A DNA stretch of 44,648 nucleotides, from positions 1 through 44,648 of the forward strand of contig CASWVG010000018.1 of NCBI GenBank assembly GCA_949472775.1, written 5' to 3'. The DNA comes from an uncultured Lachnospiraceae bacterium. GTDB taxonomy: Bacteria > Bacillota > Clostridia > Lachnospirales > Lachnospiraceae. The first letter of the stretch is position 1. The number at the start of each line of letters is the position of its first letter. The notes under the pieces are model-generated. The model saw only the letters and a list, made by a program, of their open reading frames with translations. It searched no databases and was not told the origin of the DNA. Both the position numbers and the translations under genes were made by a program. This document shows positions 24,856-33,299 of this stretch, piece by piece.

Positions 24856-24979
24856 GTGTTCCGAATCGGATCGGGTGAGGCTTAGAAATATTCGTTAAGC
24901 GTCAGAGAGTCTGAGACAGAAAAGAACCTGCAGAGAAGAAAGATAAAATAGCAAAGGGAACGGAAAGGGGTGTGTCAAT

Positions 24980-25963
24980 ATGGAAAAGAGAGCAAAGGGA
25001 AGAACACTCATGTCCTACGCACCGGATATCAAGGTGGTGGACTGCACGCTGCGGGATGGCGGGCTGGTCAATGACTTCTACTTTACGGACGAGTTTGTCA
25101 AAGGGCTGTACCGCGCGAATATCAAGGCGGGCGTGGATTATATGGAGTTCGGCTACAAGGCTTCCAAAGAGATGTTTGACGTGAACAAATTTGGCAAGTG
25201 GAAATTCTGCGACGACAAGGACATCCGCGCCATTGTGGGAGACAACAAAACGGATATGAAGATCGGTATCATGGCGGACGTGGGACGGTGCGATTTCCGA
25301 AAGGATATTCTGAACAAGAAGGACAGCCCGATTGACCTGGTGCGGGTTGCGACATATATCAATACCATACCGGCTGCTGTTGAACTGATCGAGGACTGCA
25401 CGAAAAAGGGGTATGAGACGACCGTCAATATTATGGCGATCTCTAAAGCCAACGAGACGGATCTGGACGCGGCACTTGACTTGCTTGGTCAAAGCAGCGT
25501 GGGGACGATCTATCTGGTGGACAGTTACGGTTCCCTGTACCCGGAGCAGGCAAGGCGTCTTGCCGACAAGTATCTGGAAGTGGCGGCAAAGTACGGGAAA
25601 AAGGTAGGCATTCATGCGCATAACAACCAGCAGCTTGCTTTTGCCAATACAACGGAAGTAGTTATCATGGGCGTGAGCTATCTGGATGCCACAGTAAATG
25701 GCATGGGGCGGGGATGCGGAAACTGCCCGAGTGAACTGCTTCTGGGCTTTTTGAAAAACCCCAAGTACAATGTCAATCCGATTCTTCGCTTTGTAGAGAG
25801 GGAGATCAATCCCTTAAAAGAGTCCGGCGTGACATGGGGGTATGATGTGCCGTACCTCTTAACCGGGCTTCTGAACCAGCACCCGAAGTCTGCGATTCAG
25901 TTTATGAAGGAGAACAGGAAGGATTATTATGAGTTCTATCTCGAACTGCTGGAGAGTTTTTAA
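24980..25963 (+). CDS. DRE-TIM metallolyase family aldolase (4-hydroxy-2-oxovalerate aldolase-like)
   Basis: A 327-residue TIM-barrel protein of the HMGL-like family. The DRE-type motif is VVDCTLRDGG near residue 20, and the metal-binding HxH is GIHAHNNQ near residue 213, followed by the family VNGMGRGCGNCPSE. Relatives include 4-hydroxy-2-oxovalerate aldolase, homocitrate synthase and isopropylmalate synthase. The absence of a long C-terminal regulatory region and the GMGRGCGN form favour the aldolase branch, but no dehydrogenase partner is adjacent, so the substrate is unknown. The start at 24980 has AAAGGGG nine bases upstream; MSYAPDIK at 25010 is an alternative. Confidence 0.8.
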   Translation: MEKRAKGRTLMSYAPDIKVVDCTLRDGGLVNDFYFTDEFVKGLYRANIKAGVDYMEFGYKASKEMFDVNKFGKWKFCDDKDIRAIVGDNKTDMKIGIMADVGRCDFRKDILNKKDSPIDLVRVATYINTIPAAVELIEDCTKKGYETTVNIMAISKANETDLDAALDLLGQSSVGTIYLVDSYGSLYPEQARRLADKYLEVAAKYGKKVGIHAHNNQQLAFANTTEVVIMGVSYLDATVNGMGRGCGNCPSELLLGFLKNPKYNVNPILRFVEREINPLKESGVTWGYDVPYLLTGLLNQHPKSAIQFMKENRKDYYEFYLELLESF

Positions 25964-25994
25964 TAAAATAACTTGTGATATTTATTCTGACGTA

Positions 25995-26003
25995 TGGTAG
26001 AAT
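25995..26003 (+). promoter_or_regulatory. Extended -10 promoter for the GH25 gene
   Basis: TGGTAGAAT: a TGn followed by TAGAAT, about 70 bases before the GTG start. A weak TTGTGA lies 19 bases upstream. Confidence 0.5.
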
Positions 26004-26075
26004 ATAGGAATACTTATGGCGGCGTGCTGACTGGAAGATAGGAAAGCGGATAGGAAAATACAGAGGTGATATAGG

Positions 26076-27776
26076 GTGAAATCACGTGAAGATGACGATC
26101 TGGAGTTCATGGATCTGGATGATGAGGAATACGATCTGCCTGATGACGCAGAGGATGAAGATGACGGGGCATTTGAGGAAGAACTTGACGAGAGGACGCT
26201 TCGGTTTGTGCACAGAGTATTGTTTCCCTCTGTCTTTGGACTTGTGGCGGTGATTGTTGTGGCGGCGGCTGTATTCCTGTTCAAAGGGAGTAAAGACACG
26301 CAGGAGACTGTCCCGGCGACCGCGGATCCTGCGGAGGTGCAGGTGGAGGACGAGCCGGAGCCCGGACCAGAAGAAGGGCAGGAAGCCGTGGAGGATCCGG
26401 GACAGTCGGACGAGCCGGCAGATTCTCCGGAACAAGAGCACATGGATGAAGCGGAGGGGGAGTCCCCGCAGGCGGAGGATGATCCGGAGACAGAGACGAT
26501 GAGTACCGAACAGGGCACGGAGGTGGACGTGAGCGCCCTTCTTTCTTCGGAAGCGGTGGCGGAGACTGATGAAGTTACCTTCGGAATCGACGTGGCAAAA
26601 TATCAGGGAACGATAGACTGGGCGCAGGTTGCTGCATCCGGTGTCGATTTTGCCATGGTGCGCGTGGGCTACCGCATGGATGGAAGCAGGGAAATCGTTG
26701 CCGACAGTAACGCCCGTTATAATATGCAGGAGGCGCAGAAGAACGGCATAAAGCTCGGTGCATATTTCTTTTCCACGGCAGTCAGTGAGGAGGAGGCGAA
26801 AGCGGAGGCGGACTGGACGGCGGATTATATTTCGCAGTATCAGATTACTTATCCCGTAGCTTTCGACTGCGAGGGGTTTGAGCGGGAAAGCAGCGCGCAG
26901 TACAGCTTGTCCTCGGCGCAGAGAACAGACATAGCCATTGCTTTTCTGAATAGAATTTATGAGAGAGGATATACCCCCATGTTCTATTCTTCCATGCATG
27001 AGATGACGGGGGATGCGAAATGGGAGACGTCCCGGATCGAGAAAAAATACCGTATCTGGGTTTCACAGTATCCGTCAGCGCCTTATCCACAGACGGAAAA
27101 GTCATCCTATCAGGGTGTGCATGCCATGTGGCAGTATACCAACCGGGGAACGGTCGCGGGTATCAGCCAGCCTGTGGATGTGAATATTGCCTATTTTGGT
27201 TACGAGGGTACAGCGGGTGCGCAGAGCGAGGAGACGCCCGAGGAGGCAAGCGCAGATGTGGAGGCGCTCATGCCGTTTACGGCGGTAGAGGAAGAGGTGA
27301 CGGCAAAGGACTCCACTAACCTGCGCAATATCCCCAGTCAGGGGGACGATAGCACGGTGGTGTACACATTGAAAAACGGGGAGACAGTGAAGCGGACGGG
27401 CGTGAGTGAGAGCGGCTGGTCAAGGCTTGTCTATAACGACCAGACGGTTTACGCTGTGAGCAGTTTCCTGACCACAGACCTCAGTTATCAGATGCCGAAA
27501 CAGGAGGCACAGGAGCCCCAGGAGGGCGCGGGCAGCGGTGACGGATTGAAGACGAAATTTACGGAGCGGAATGAACAGGTGACGGCAAAAATTGAGGTCA
27601 ACCTGCGTGCGCTGCCGAGCGTGACGAATCCGGATGCCGTGGTGGTGGCGGTACTGCACAACGGAGAGTACGCCACAAGAACGGGAATCAATGAAGATTA
27701 CGGCTGGTCGAGGGTAGAGTACAACGGGCAGACACTATACGCCATAAGTAGTTATCTTCGCGAAGGCAATGAGTAG
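26076..27776 (+). CDS. Membrane-anchored GH25 lysozyme with two SH3 domains
   Basis: A 566-residue cell-wall hydrolase. The N-terminal ~40 residues are extraordinarily acidic (runs of Asp and Glu) and cytoplasmic. One TM helix follows (about 49-68, FGLVAVIVVAAAVFLF), then an acidic Pro/Glu-rich linker to about 160. The catalytic GH25 domain (about 165-380) starts at FGIDVAKYQG, with DCEGF near 265 and HAMWQYT near 350, giving the Asp/Glu pair of muramidases. Two bacterial SH3 domains follow (about 405-470 and 490-566), each with TAK...NLR and TGV/TGI...GWSRVEYNG-like motifs. It should cut the glycan strand outside the cell. GTG start with GAGGTGAT upstream; the ORF is complete. Confidence 0.9.
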   Translation: MKSREDDDLEFMDLDDEEYDLPDDAEDEDDGAFEEELDERTLRFVHRVLFPSVFGLVAVIVVAAAVFLFKGSKDTQETVPATADPAEVQVEDEPEPGPEEGQEAVEDPGQSDEPADSPEQEHMDEAEGESPQAEDDPETETMSTEQGTEVDVSALLSSEAVAETDEVTFGIDVAKYQGTIDWAQVAASGVDFAMVRVGYRMDGSREIVADSNARYNMQEAQKNGIKLGAYFFSTAVSEEEAKAEADWTADYISQYQITYPVAFDCEGFERESSAQYSLSSAQRTDIAIAFLNRIYERGYTPMFYSSMHEMTGDAKWETSRIEKKYRIWVSQYPSAPYPQTEKSSYQGVHAMWQYTNRGTVAGISQPVDVNIAYFGYEGTAGAQSEETPEEASADVEALMPFTAVEEEVTAKDSTNLRNIPSQGDDSTVVYTLKNGETVKRTGVSESGWSRLVYNDQTVYAVSSFLTTDLSYQMPKQEAQEPQEGAGSGDGLKTKFTERNEQVTAKIEVNLRALPSVTNPDAVVVAVLHNGEYATRTGINEDYGWSRVEYNGQTLYAISSYLREGNE

Positions 27777-27872
27777 TGCGCACACAGCCGGATAAACAAA
27801 GCGGGGAGTCTGCTCACCGGGTAGATTATTTGACTGGATGCATAGGGCAAAGCCCGTGATGAGTGCACTACG
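27773..27872 (+). repeat. Inverted repeat at the end of the GH25 gene
   Basis: GTAGTGCGCAC (27773-27783) and GTGCACTAC (27863-27871) are inverted copies differing by a 2-bp insertion. They enclose CCGG...CCGG and a GGGC-AAA-GCCC hairpin. The GH25 stop codon TAG lies inside the left arm. There is no T-run, so it is not a standard terminator. Confidence 0.4.
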
Positions 27873-27903
27873 CAGTTCATAAAAGATTGGAGGAGGAAAC
27901 CAC

Positions 27904-28758
27904 ATGAGAACAATAGTTGCAGACAGGCAGTTCGATGAAGAACGGGCGCTATATAATCTGCAGGAAGCGGACGTAAACCATTGCCTTTTTGATGGTCCGG
28001 CGGACGGAGAGTCGGTTCTGAAGGAAGCCCGGGATGTGAATCTGACAGACTGTACCTTCTCTCTGCGATATCCTCTGTGGCATGTGAAAAAGTTTACCAT
28101 GGAACATTCGACCATGGATGAGCTGACGAGGGCAGCGATCTGGTATGCGTCGGACGGTGTGATAAAATATTCCACACTGGGGGGAATCAAGGCGGTCAGA
28201 GAATGTGAGCGGATTCGTCTGGAAAATTGTCATATCGTGTCGCAGGAGTTCGGATGGAAATCGGAGGAGATTGCACTGACAGATTCGGAGATCGAGTCAG
28301 AGTATCTGTTCTTTGACAGCAGGGATGTAAAGCTGGAACGGGTGAAAATGAAGGGAAAATATTCCTTTCAATATATGAAGAATCTGGAGATTACAGACTG
28401 TGTACTGGATACCAAGGATGCTTTCTGGCACAGCGAGAATGTGACGGTCAGAAATTCTGTGGTGAAGGGAGAGTATCTGGCATGGTTTTCCGACGGGCTG
28501 ACGCTGATTGACTGTAAGATTATCGGGACACAGCCTTTATGCTACTGCAAAAATTTGAAACTGGTCAACTGCACAATGGAGGATACGGATCTTTCGTTTG
28601 AATATTCAGATGTGGAGGCGGATGTGAAAGGACATGTAATTTCCATTAAAAATCCGAAATCGGGAACCATCACCGTGGACAGCGTGGGGGAGATTATAAA
28701 AGAAGCCCCTGTTATGGAATGTTCTGGAAACATTGTGATTCGAGAAAATAACGGGTGA
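27904..28758 (+). CDS. DUF3737-like right-handed beta-helix protein
   Basis: A 284-residue protein with a regular ~22-residue periodicity of short strands of the type LENCHI, LTDSEI, LERVKM, ITDCVL, VRNSVV, LIDCKI and LVNCTM. This is the pattern of a single-stranded parallel beta-helix and matches my recollection of the DUF3737 family of Firmicutes and Bacteroidetes; family assignment is from memory. It has no signal peptide. The N-terminus (QFDEERALYNLQEADVNHC) is characteristic. Ribosome site GGAGGAGGAAACCAC. It stands alone between GH25 and aroC. Molecular function is unknown. Confidence 0.75.
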   Translation: MRTIVADRQFDEERALYNLQEADVNHCLFDGPADGESVLKEARDVNLTDCTFSLRYPLWHVKKFTMEHSTMDELTRAAIWYASDGVIKYSTLGGIKAVRECERIRLENCHIVSQEFGWKSEEIALTDSEIESEYLFFDSRDVKLERVKMKGKYSFQYMKNLEITDCVLDTKDAFWHSENVTVRNSVVKGEYLAWFSDGLTLIDCKIIGTQPLCYCKNLKLVNCTMEDTDLSFEYSDVEADVKGHVISIKNPKSGTITVDSVGEIIKEAPVMECSGNIVIRENNG

Positions 28759-28860
28759 TACCACGGGAATAGCAAATGTTACCATGTGATATTGCGACAG
28801 AGAAGACAGGAACAGAGTGGTTAACTTAAGTTGGGACATTTTATCTGTCACCGGGAAGAC

Positions 28861-28920
28861 AACACAGAAAACGAGCTGTATGTTAAATGTAAATATAACA
28901 TACAGCTCGTTTTCTGTGTT
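28861..28920. terminator. Long perfect hairpin, bidirectional terminator
   Basis: Two 25-bp arms that are exact inverted copies (28861-28885 and 28896-28920) around a 10-base AT loop. The core AAAACGAGC...GCTCGTTTT has A- and T-runs that suit termination in both directions, between the convergent DUF3737 gene and aroC; the outer AACACAG/CTGTGTT pairs extend it. Confidence 0.8.
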
Positions 28921-28923
28921 GAT

Positions 28924-30024
28924 TTAACTTTTATATATGGCTTTCAGATGGTCCATTCTGGCTCCCGCATTTACCAGAAGTGCGTCCAAAATCGTAATGG
29001 CCGCCATGGCCTCCACCACAACGACTGCACGGGGGACAATCACAGGGTCATGCCTGCCTTTGATGGAGATCTGTATCTCCTCATCCTGCCTGTTTACGGT
29101 ATTCTGTGGGGAAAAGATGGAAGGCGTAGGTTTGACATGGGCGCGCAGCACGATCTGTGAGCCGTCGCTGATTCCCCCGAGAATGCCGCCTGCGTGGTTG
29201 GATACCTTCACGACCTTCCCATTTTCCAGACGAAAAGGATCATTGTTGGATGAACCGTTGCGGGTGGAAACCTCGATACCGTCGCCGATTTCCACTGCTT
29301 TGACCGCACCTATGGACATGACTGCCTTTGCCAGATTGGCATCCAGTTTCTCGAAAACGGGATCTCCCAGTCCTGCAGGCACTCCGTTTATCACGCATTC
29401 AATGACTCCTCCGGCGGAATCGTAACTACTCATACAGTCTGACAGGTATTTTTCTGCCAGGGCGGAGGCATCCCTGTCGGGCATACAGGTAGGGGTTTCG
29501 GAAACGGCTGCCTGTTCAAAGCGTTCCGGGCTGATCGAGATGGGACCGATTGATTTTGTGTAGGAGAACAGTCCGATTCCAAACTCCCGAAGTACCTTTG
29601 CGGCGATTGCGCCAGCAGCTACGCGGCCGATGGTTTCCCGCCCGGAGGAACGCCCGCCGCCCCGGTAGTCGCGAAAACCGTATTTCTGGTCAAAGGTATA
29701 GTCCGCGTGACCGGGGCGGTAGCAGCCGGCGATTTCTGAATAATCTCTGGATTTCTGTGAGGTGTTGCGTATCAGCAGGGAGATAGGTGTTCCTGTGGTT
29801 TTCCCTTCAAAGATACCGGAGAGAATCTCCACGGCGTCATCCTCTTTGCGGGGGGTGGTGATCCGGCTCTGTCCGGGCTTCCTTCTGTCCAGATATGACT
29901 GAATATCGTTTTCTGTGAGTGGTAATCCGGCGGGACAGCCGTCCACAACGACGCCGAGCCCGGCGCCGTGGGATTCGCCCCATGTAGTAATTCGATAGAT
30001 AGTTCCCAGTGTTGAACCTGCCAT
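28924..30024 (-). CDS. aroC: Chorismate synthase
   Basis: A 366-residue FMN-dependent enzyme that makes chorismate from EPSP, the last common step to Phe, Tyr, Trp and folate. Signatures: TTWGESHGAGLG at the start, RRKPGQSRITTPRKE near residue 45, GRSSGRETIGRVAAGAIA near 125, and RNGSSNNDPFRLENG and HAGGILGGISDG-type NHAGGILGG in the C-terminal half. The true start is the ATG at 30024 with AAAGGA seven bases upstream; a longer ORF to 30177 has no family counterpart. It is monocistronic here. The upstream region has a palindrome and GTACAATT repeats. Confidence 0.95.
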   Translation of the reverse strand: MAGSTLGTIYRITTWGESHGAGLGVVVDGCPAGLPLTENDIQSYLDRRKPGQSRITTPRKEDDAVEILSGIFEGKTTGTPISLLIRNTSQKSRDYSEIAGCYRPGHADYTFDQKYGFRDYRGGGRSSGRETIGRVAAGAIAAKVLREFGIGLFSYTKSIGPISISPERFEQAAVSETPTCMPDRDASALAEKYLSDCMSSYDSAGGVIECVINGVPAGLGDPVFEKLDANLAKAVMSIGAVKAVEIGDGIEVSTRNGSSNNDPFRLENGKVVKVSNHAGGILGGISDGSQIVLRAHVKPTPSIFSPQNTVNRQDEEIQISIKGRHDPVIVPRAVVVVEAMAAITILDALLVNAGARMDHLKAIYKS

Positions 30025-30070
30025 TGTCTGATCCTTTCTTGAATTGGGTGAAGTTTTCTGAAAATAGCTT

Positions 30071-30131
30071 GCAGGATATCCTGCATAATTAAATTGCATA
30101 TGAAATATAAAATGTACAATTAAGTACAATT
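30071..30131 (-). promoter_or_regulatory. Candidate aroC control region: palindrome and paired GTACAATT
   Basis: The 425-bp space between aroC and the next gene holds a perfect 14-bp palindrome GCAGGATATCCTGC (30071-30084), 47 bp before the aroC start. Two direct GTACAATT copies at 30114 and 30124 (10-bp period) read AATTGTAC on the aroC strand and could supply a TTGTAC -35. The rest of the gap is an A/G-rich tract (30235-30358) and the promoter of the next gene. No gene or terminator is seen. Confidence 0.4.
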
Positions 30132-30234
30132 GAGGATAGGGCTGTATTGCCTTTTCGTGCGGGAAATCGGATAACATGTGAAATGCATGTGGAAAAGCAC
30201 GTTTTTGCCCGTATTCAGCATATCATATTCTGTT

Positions 30235-30358
30235 AAAAAAGCAAGAGCGTGGTATGGAAAAAGGAGGGGGAAAACAGAGGGGAAGGAGGCGGTCAGAGAA
30301 GAGGCAGAAAGAAAAAATCAAATCAAAGGGGGAAAGAAATAAAAAAAAGAGAGAAATA
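30235..30358 (+). other. Purine-rich tract
   Basis: About 120 bases that are almost entirely A and G on the plus strand, with several AAGGAGG-like motifs that are not followed by a start codon of a plausible gene. It lies in the upstream region of the VanY-type gene. Confidence 0.6.
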
Positions 30359-30382
30359 TGACAGATTTACATAAAAAAGGGG

Positions 30383-30410
30383 TGTACAAAAAAATTTTAT
30401 ATGTTATGAT
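30383..30410 (+). promoter_or_regulatory. Promoter for the VanY-type gene
   Basis: TGTACA (30383-30388), 16 AT-rich bases, TATGAT (30405-30410), 40 bases upstream of the ATG. Confidence 0.5.
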
Positions 30411-30449
30411 AGATGACAGAATTGCAGGTAGACTAGATTTGAGGACTGA

Positions 30450-31502
30450 ATGGATAAAACATTTCGACAAAAAATAATAACATACTTTACAGGTGTGGCG
30501 AAAAAAAACAGACTGTTGAAATATCCTTCTCTGGCAGGGATGTTCGTGGCGCTTGTTTTCTATTATATTGGTATGCATTTCATGACGAACGGAAAGCGTT
30601 ACGCCAGTATGTTTTTTGTTGTTGTCTTTTTTATGAGCAGCTGCAGCTTTTCCTTTGCCGTCTTTGCGGAGCGTACCGGGTTTACCGGCGCGCAGGAAAC
30701 CTACAGCGCGATTGTGGAAACCTCGGATGTATCGCTGGCGGTAGTGGAGCCAGTGAATCCGGTGGTGGAGGAAATCCTGGAAGAGAGAAATGTGGTTGCT
30801 TCAGAGCATGATGAGAACGCTGAGACATTCACATTGGATGATCTGTTGGAACAGCATGAGCATGACCATAATGTGGGAACATACGATGGTATTGCGGGGG
30901 ATCAGCCGGAGGCAGATACAGAGTTTATCTTTGACCACTCTGACTGGCGGCTTGTTCTTATTAATAAGCAGCATCCCATTCCCGCTGATTATGATTTCAA
31001 GCTGGGAACGTTTACATCCGGTATGCGCTGTGACGAGCGTGTGATAGAGGATCTGCTGCTTATGATGCAGGCAGCAAAGAAGGACGGGTTGAATCTGGTG
31101 GTCAGATCGCCCTACAGGACATCGGATCATCAGGAAGATAATTTCAATGACAGAATCAAATCCTATATGAGACAGGGATTGTCTTACATGGAGGCTTATA
31201 AAGCGACTTCCAGGGTGATTACGGTTCCTGGATGCAGTGAGCATGAGGTGGGGCTTGCGCTTGACATTACCTCTGATTCCTTTATACCGCTACAGCAGGG
31301 ATTTGCGGATACAAAGGAGGGTGAGTGGCTTGAGGCGCACAGCTATGAGTACGGATTTATCCTGCGGTATCCTTCCGGCAAAGAGTATATTACAGGTATT
31401 GACTATGAGCCGTGGCATTTCCGCTATGTGGGCAGGGAGGCTGCTGCGATTATGAAGGATGAGGGATTGTGTCTGGAAGAGTTCTGGGATAAATATCTGT
31501 AG
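30450..31502 (+). CDS. D-alanyl-D-alanine carboxypeptidase, VanY/LAS family
   Basis: A 350-residue membrane-anchored zinc peptidase that trims terminal D-Ala from peptidoglycan stem peptides. The N-terminal 25 residues are basic; two hydrophobic segments follow (about 28-48 and 51-74). The acidic, His-containing linker runs to about 160. The catalytic domain has SPYRTSDHQ near 220, SEHEVGLALDIT (zinc His ~264, Asp ~271) and EPWHFRY (catalytic Glu, third zinc ligand His ~322). All zinc ligands are intact. The ATG at 30450 has GAGGA upstream. The tgt gene follows 62 bp downstream. Confidence 0.9.
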   Translation: MDKTFRQKIITYFTGVAKKNRLLKYPSLAGMFVALVFYYIGMHFMTNGKRYASMFFVVVFFMSSCSFSFAVFAERTGFTGAQETYSAIVETSDVSLAVVEPVNPVVEEILEERNVVASEHDENAETFTLDDLLEQHEHDHNVGTYDGIAGDQPEADTEFIFDHSDWRLVLINKQHPIPADYDFKLGTFTSGMRCDERVIEDLLLMMQAAKKDGLNLVVRSPYRTSDHQEDNFNDRIKSYMRQGLSYMEAYKATSRVITVPGCSEHEVGLALDITSDSFIPLQQGFADTKEGEWLEAHSYEYGFILRYPSGKEYITGIDYEPWHFRYVGREAAAIMKDEGLCLEEFWDKYL

Positions 31503-31564
31503 TTATTTTGATCTGCATTTATGTGGAATAGAGACGGGCTGTGAAAGCCCGGAAGTGAGGGCGT

Positions 31565-32716
31565 ATGTATCGGATTTTGAAACGGGAAGGCAGGGCGAAA
31601 CGTGCCGAGTTTACAACAGTACACGGCACGATCCAGACCCCTGTCTTTATGAATGTAGGGACAGTGGCGGCGATCAAGGGCGCGGTGTCGACAGAGGATC
31701 TGGAAAAGATCGGCACGCAGGTGGAACTGTCCAACACCTATCATCTGCATGTGAGACCGGGAGACCGGGTCATCAGGGAACTTGGGGGTCTGCATAAGTT
31801 TATGTCATGGAATAAGCCGATTCTCACTGACTCCGGCGGCTTTCAGGTATTTTCCCTGGCAGGGCTTAGACGGATTAAGGAAGAGGGGGTGTATTTCCAC
31901 TCCCACATAGACGGTCGCAGGATATTTATGGGACCGGAGGAGAGTATGCGGATCCAGAGTAACCTTGCCTCCACGATAGCGATGGCTTTCGACGAGTGCC
32001 CGCCCAGCATGGCGGAAAGGAAGTATGTAGAGGATTCCGTGGCGCGCACGACAAGATGGCTTGTCCGCTGTAAGCGGGAAATGGAATCTCTGAACGGACT
32101 GGAAGATACGATTAATAAGGAACAGTTGTTATTTGGAATCAATCAGGGCGCGGTTTTCGACGACATCCGCATAGAACATGCAAAACAGATTGCGGAACTG
32201 GACTGCGACGGCTACGCGCTGGGTGGTCTCGCGGTGGGCGAGAGTCATGAGCAGATGTACCATGTGATTGAGGAAACGGTTCCCTGGCTGCCTGTTGATA
32301 AACCTACTTATCTTATGGGGGTCGGGACGCCGGCAAATATTCTCGAGGCGGTAGAGCGGGGTGTGGATTTCTTTGACTGTGTGTACCCCACAAGAAACGG
32401 GCGGCATGGTCATCTGTATACGAACCGCGGAAAGATCAACCTCTTTAACGCAAAGTATGAACTGGATGACAGACCCATTGAGGAGGGATGCCCCTGTCCG
32501 GCGTGCAGACGTTACTCCAGAGCGTATATCAGGCATCTGCTAAAGGCGAAAGAGATGTTGGGGATGCGGCTTTGCGTGCTTCATAATCTCTATTTCTATA
32601 ATACGATGATGACGGAAATCCGGGACGCGCTTGATGCAGGGCGGTTTGCACAATATAAGAGGGATAAGCTGTCCGGCATGCAGACAGCGGGCATGGAAAG
32701 CGGTGGCAAAGAATAA
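31565..32716 (+). CDS. tgt: Queuine/preQ1 tRNA-ribosyltransferase
   Basis: A 383-residue TIM-barrel enzyme that exchanges guanine-34 of Tyr, His, Asp and Asn tRNAs for preQ1 (in bacteria). LTDSGGFQVFS carries the general acid/base Asp89. The nucleophile is Asp271 in DCVYPTRNGRHG. The C-terminal zinc site is CPCPACRRYSRAYIRHL plus the downstream HNLYFY His (C-x-C-x2-C...H). Length matches the family (about 375). The ATG at 31565 follows GGAAGTGAGGGCGT. The gene precedes yajC, an association found in many bacteria. No queuosine synthesis genes (queA/C/D/E/F) are in the window, and no preQ1 riboswitch is visible. Confidence 0.96.
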   Translation: MYRILKREGRAKRAEFTTVHGTIQTPVFMNVGTVAAIKGAVSTEDLEKIGTQVELSNTYHLHVRPGDRVIRELGGLHKFMSWNKPILTDSGGFQVFSLAGLRRIKEEGVYFHSHIDGRRIFMGPEESMRIQSNLASTIAMAFDECPPSMAERKYVEDSVARTTRWLVRCKREMESLNGLEDTINKEQLLFGINQGAVFDDIRIEHAKQIAELDCDGYALGGLAVGESHEQMYHVIEETVPWLPVDKPTYLMGVGTPANILEAVERGVDFFDCVYPTRNGRHGHLYTNRGKINLFNAKYELDDRPIEEGCPCPACRRYSRAYIRHLLKAKEMLGMRLCVLHNLYFYNTMMTEIRDALDAGRFAQYKRDKLSGMQTAGMESGGKE

Positions 32717-32743
32717 GGGTTTGTGAAATTTTCAGGAAGGGGC

Positions 32744-32772
32744 TTGTTTTTCCCTTCTAAGTTGTGTATGAT
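32744..32772 (+). promoter_or_regulatory. Promoter for yajC
   Basis: TTGTTT (32744-32749), 17 bases, TATGAT (32767-32772), 43 bases upstream of the yajC ATG. Confidence 0.55.
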
Positions 32773-32814
32773 ATGCTGTAGTGTTTTATTGAAAGGAATA
32801 ACGGAGGAAATGGT

Positions 32815-33132
32815 ATGAGATTATTATTATCTGCTGATGCTGCGGGGGCTGCTACTGGCGGCGGTCTGATCATGGTCATTTATATTGTTATTATAGTGGC
32901 GTTTATGTACTTTGTAATGATTCGTCCGCAGAAAAAGGAACAGAAAAGGATGGCGGCGATGCTGGCGGATATGGCAGTCGGTGATTGTGTACTGACGAAC
33001 AGCGGCTTTTATGGCATTGTGATTGATATTACCGATGATACGGTGATCGTGGAGTTTGGCAGCAATAAGAACTGCCGCATCCCTATGCAGAAATCAGCGA
33101 TTGCGCAGATTGAGAAAGCGGATACCGAGTAG
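32815..33132 (+). CDS. yajC: Preprotein translocase accessory subunit YajC
   Basis: A 105-residue single-pass membrane protein of the SecDF-YajC accessory complex. A short N-terminus is followed by one TM helix (about 17-38, GGGLIMVIYIVIIVAFMYFV), then the signature MIRPQKKEQKRMAAMLADM and a small beta-rich cytosolic domain (GDCVLTNSGFYGIVIDI, VEFGSNKNCRIPMQKSAI). It is located directly after tgt, the usual neighbourhood, but has its own promoter. secD and secF are not next to it. Confidence 0.94.
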   Translation: MRLLLSADAAGAATGGGLIMVIYIVIIVAFMYFVMIRPQKKEQKRMAAMLADMAVGDCVLTNSGFYGIVIDITDDTVIVEFGSNKNCRIPMQKSAIAQIEKADTE

Positions 33133-33147
33133 AGGGACAGATTGACC

Positions 33148-33178
33148 AGAGCCATGGCGTAAAGTCATGGCTCTTCTT
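33148..33178 (+). terminator. Terminator after yajC
   Basis: AGAGCCATGGC/GTCATGGCTCT stem with a short loop and TCTT at its 3' side. Confidence 0.75.
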
Positions 33179-33217
33179 ATGCAACATATTGAAAACATTT
33201 TTCTTTCATAAATGGTA

Positions 33218-33246
33218 TTGACAAAGGCATATAAATGTTGTAGACT
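33218..33246 (+). promoter_or_regulatory. Promoter for the lipoprotein gene
   Basis: Perfect TTGACA (33218-33223), 17 bases, TAGACT (33241-33246), 54 bases upstream of the ATG. Confidence 0.75.
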
Positions 33247-33299
33247 TTCAATTTGTGTGAAAGCACGGGACAGAAATTTCTTATTTGACGGAGGAGATT

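Noticed and set aside
30254-30361. A 35-residue Lys/Arg-rich ORF (MEKGGGKQRGRRRSEK...)
   Set aside because: It has no ribosome site before its ATG and its composition follows directly from the purine-rich DNA.
32732-32760. Terminator after tgt
   Set aside because: GAAGGG...CCCTTC can pair, but the Ts are in the loop and not after the stem.
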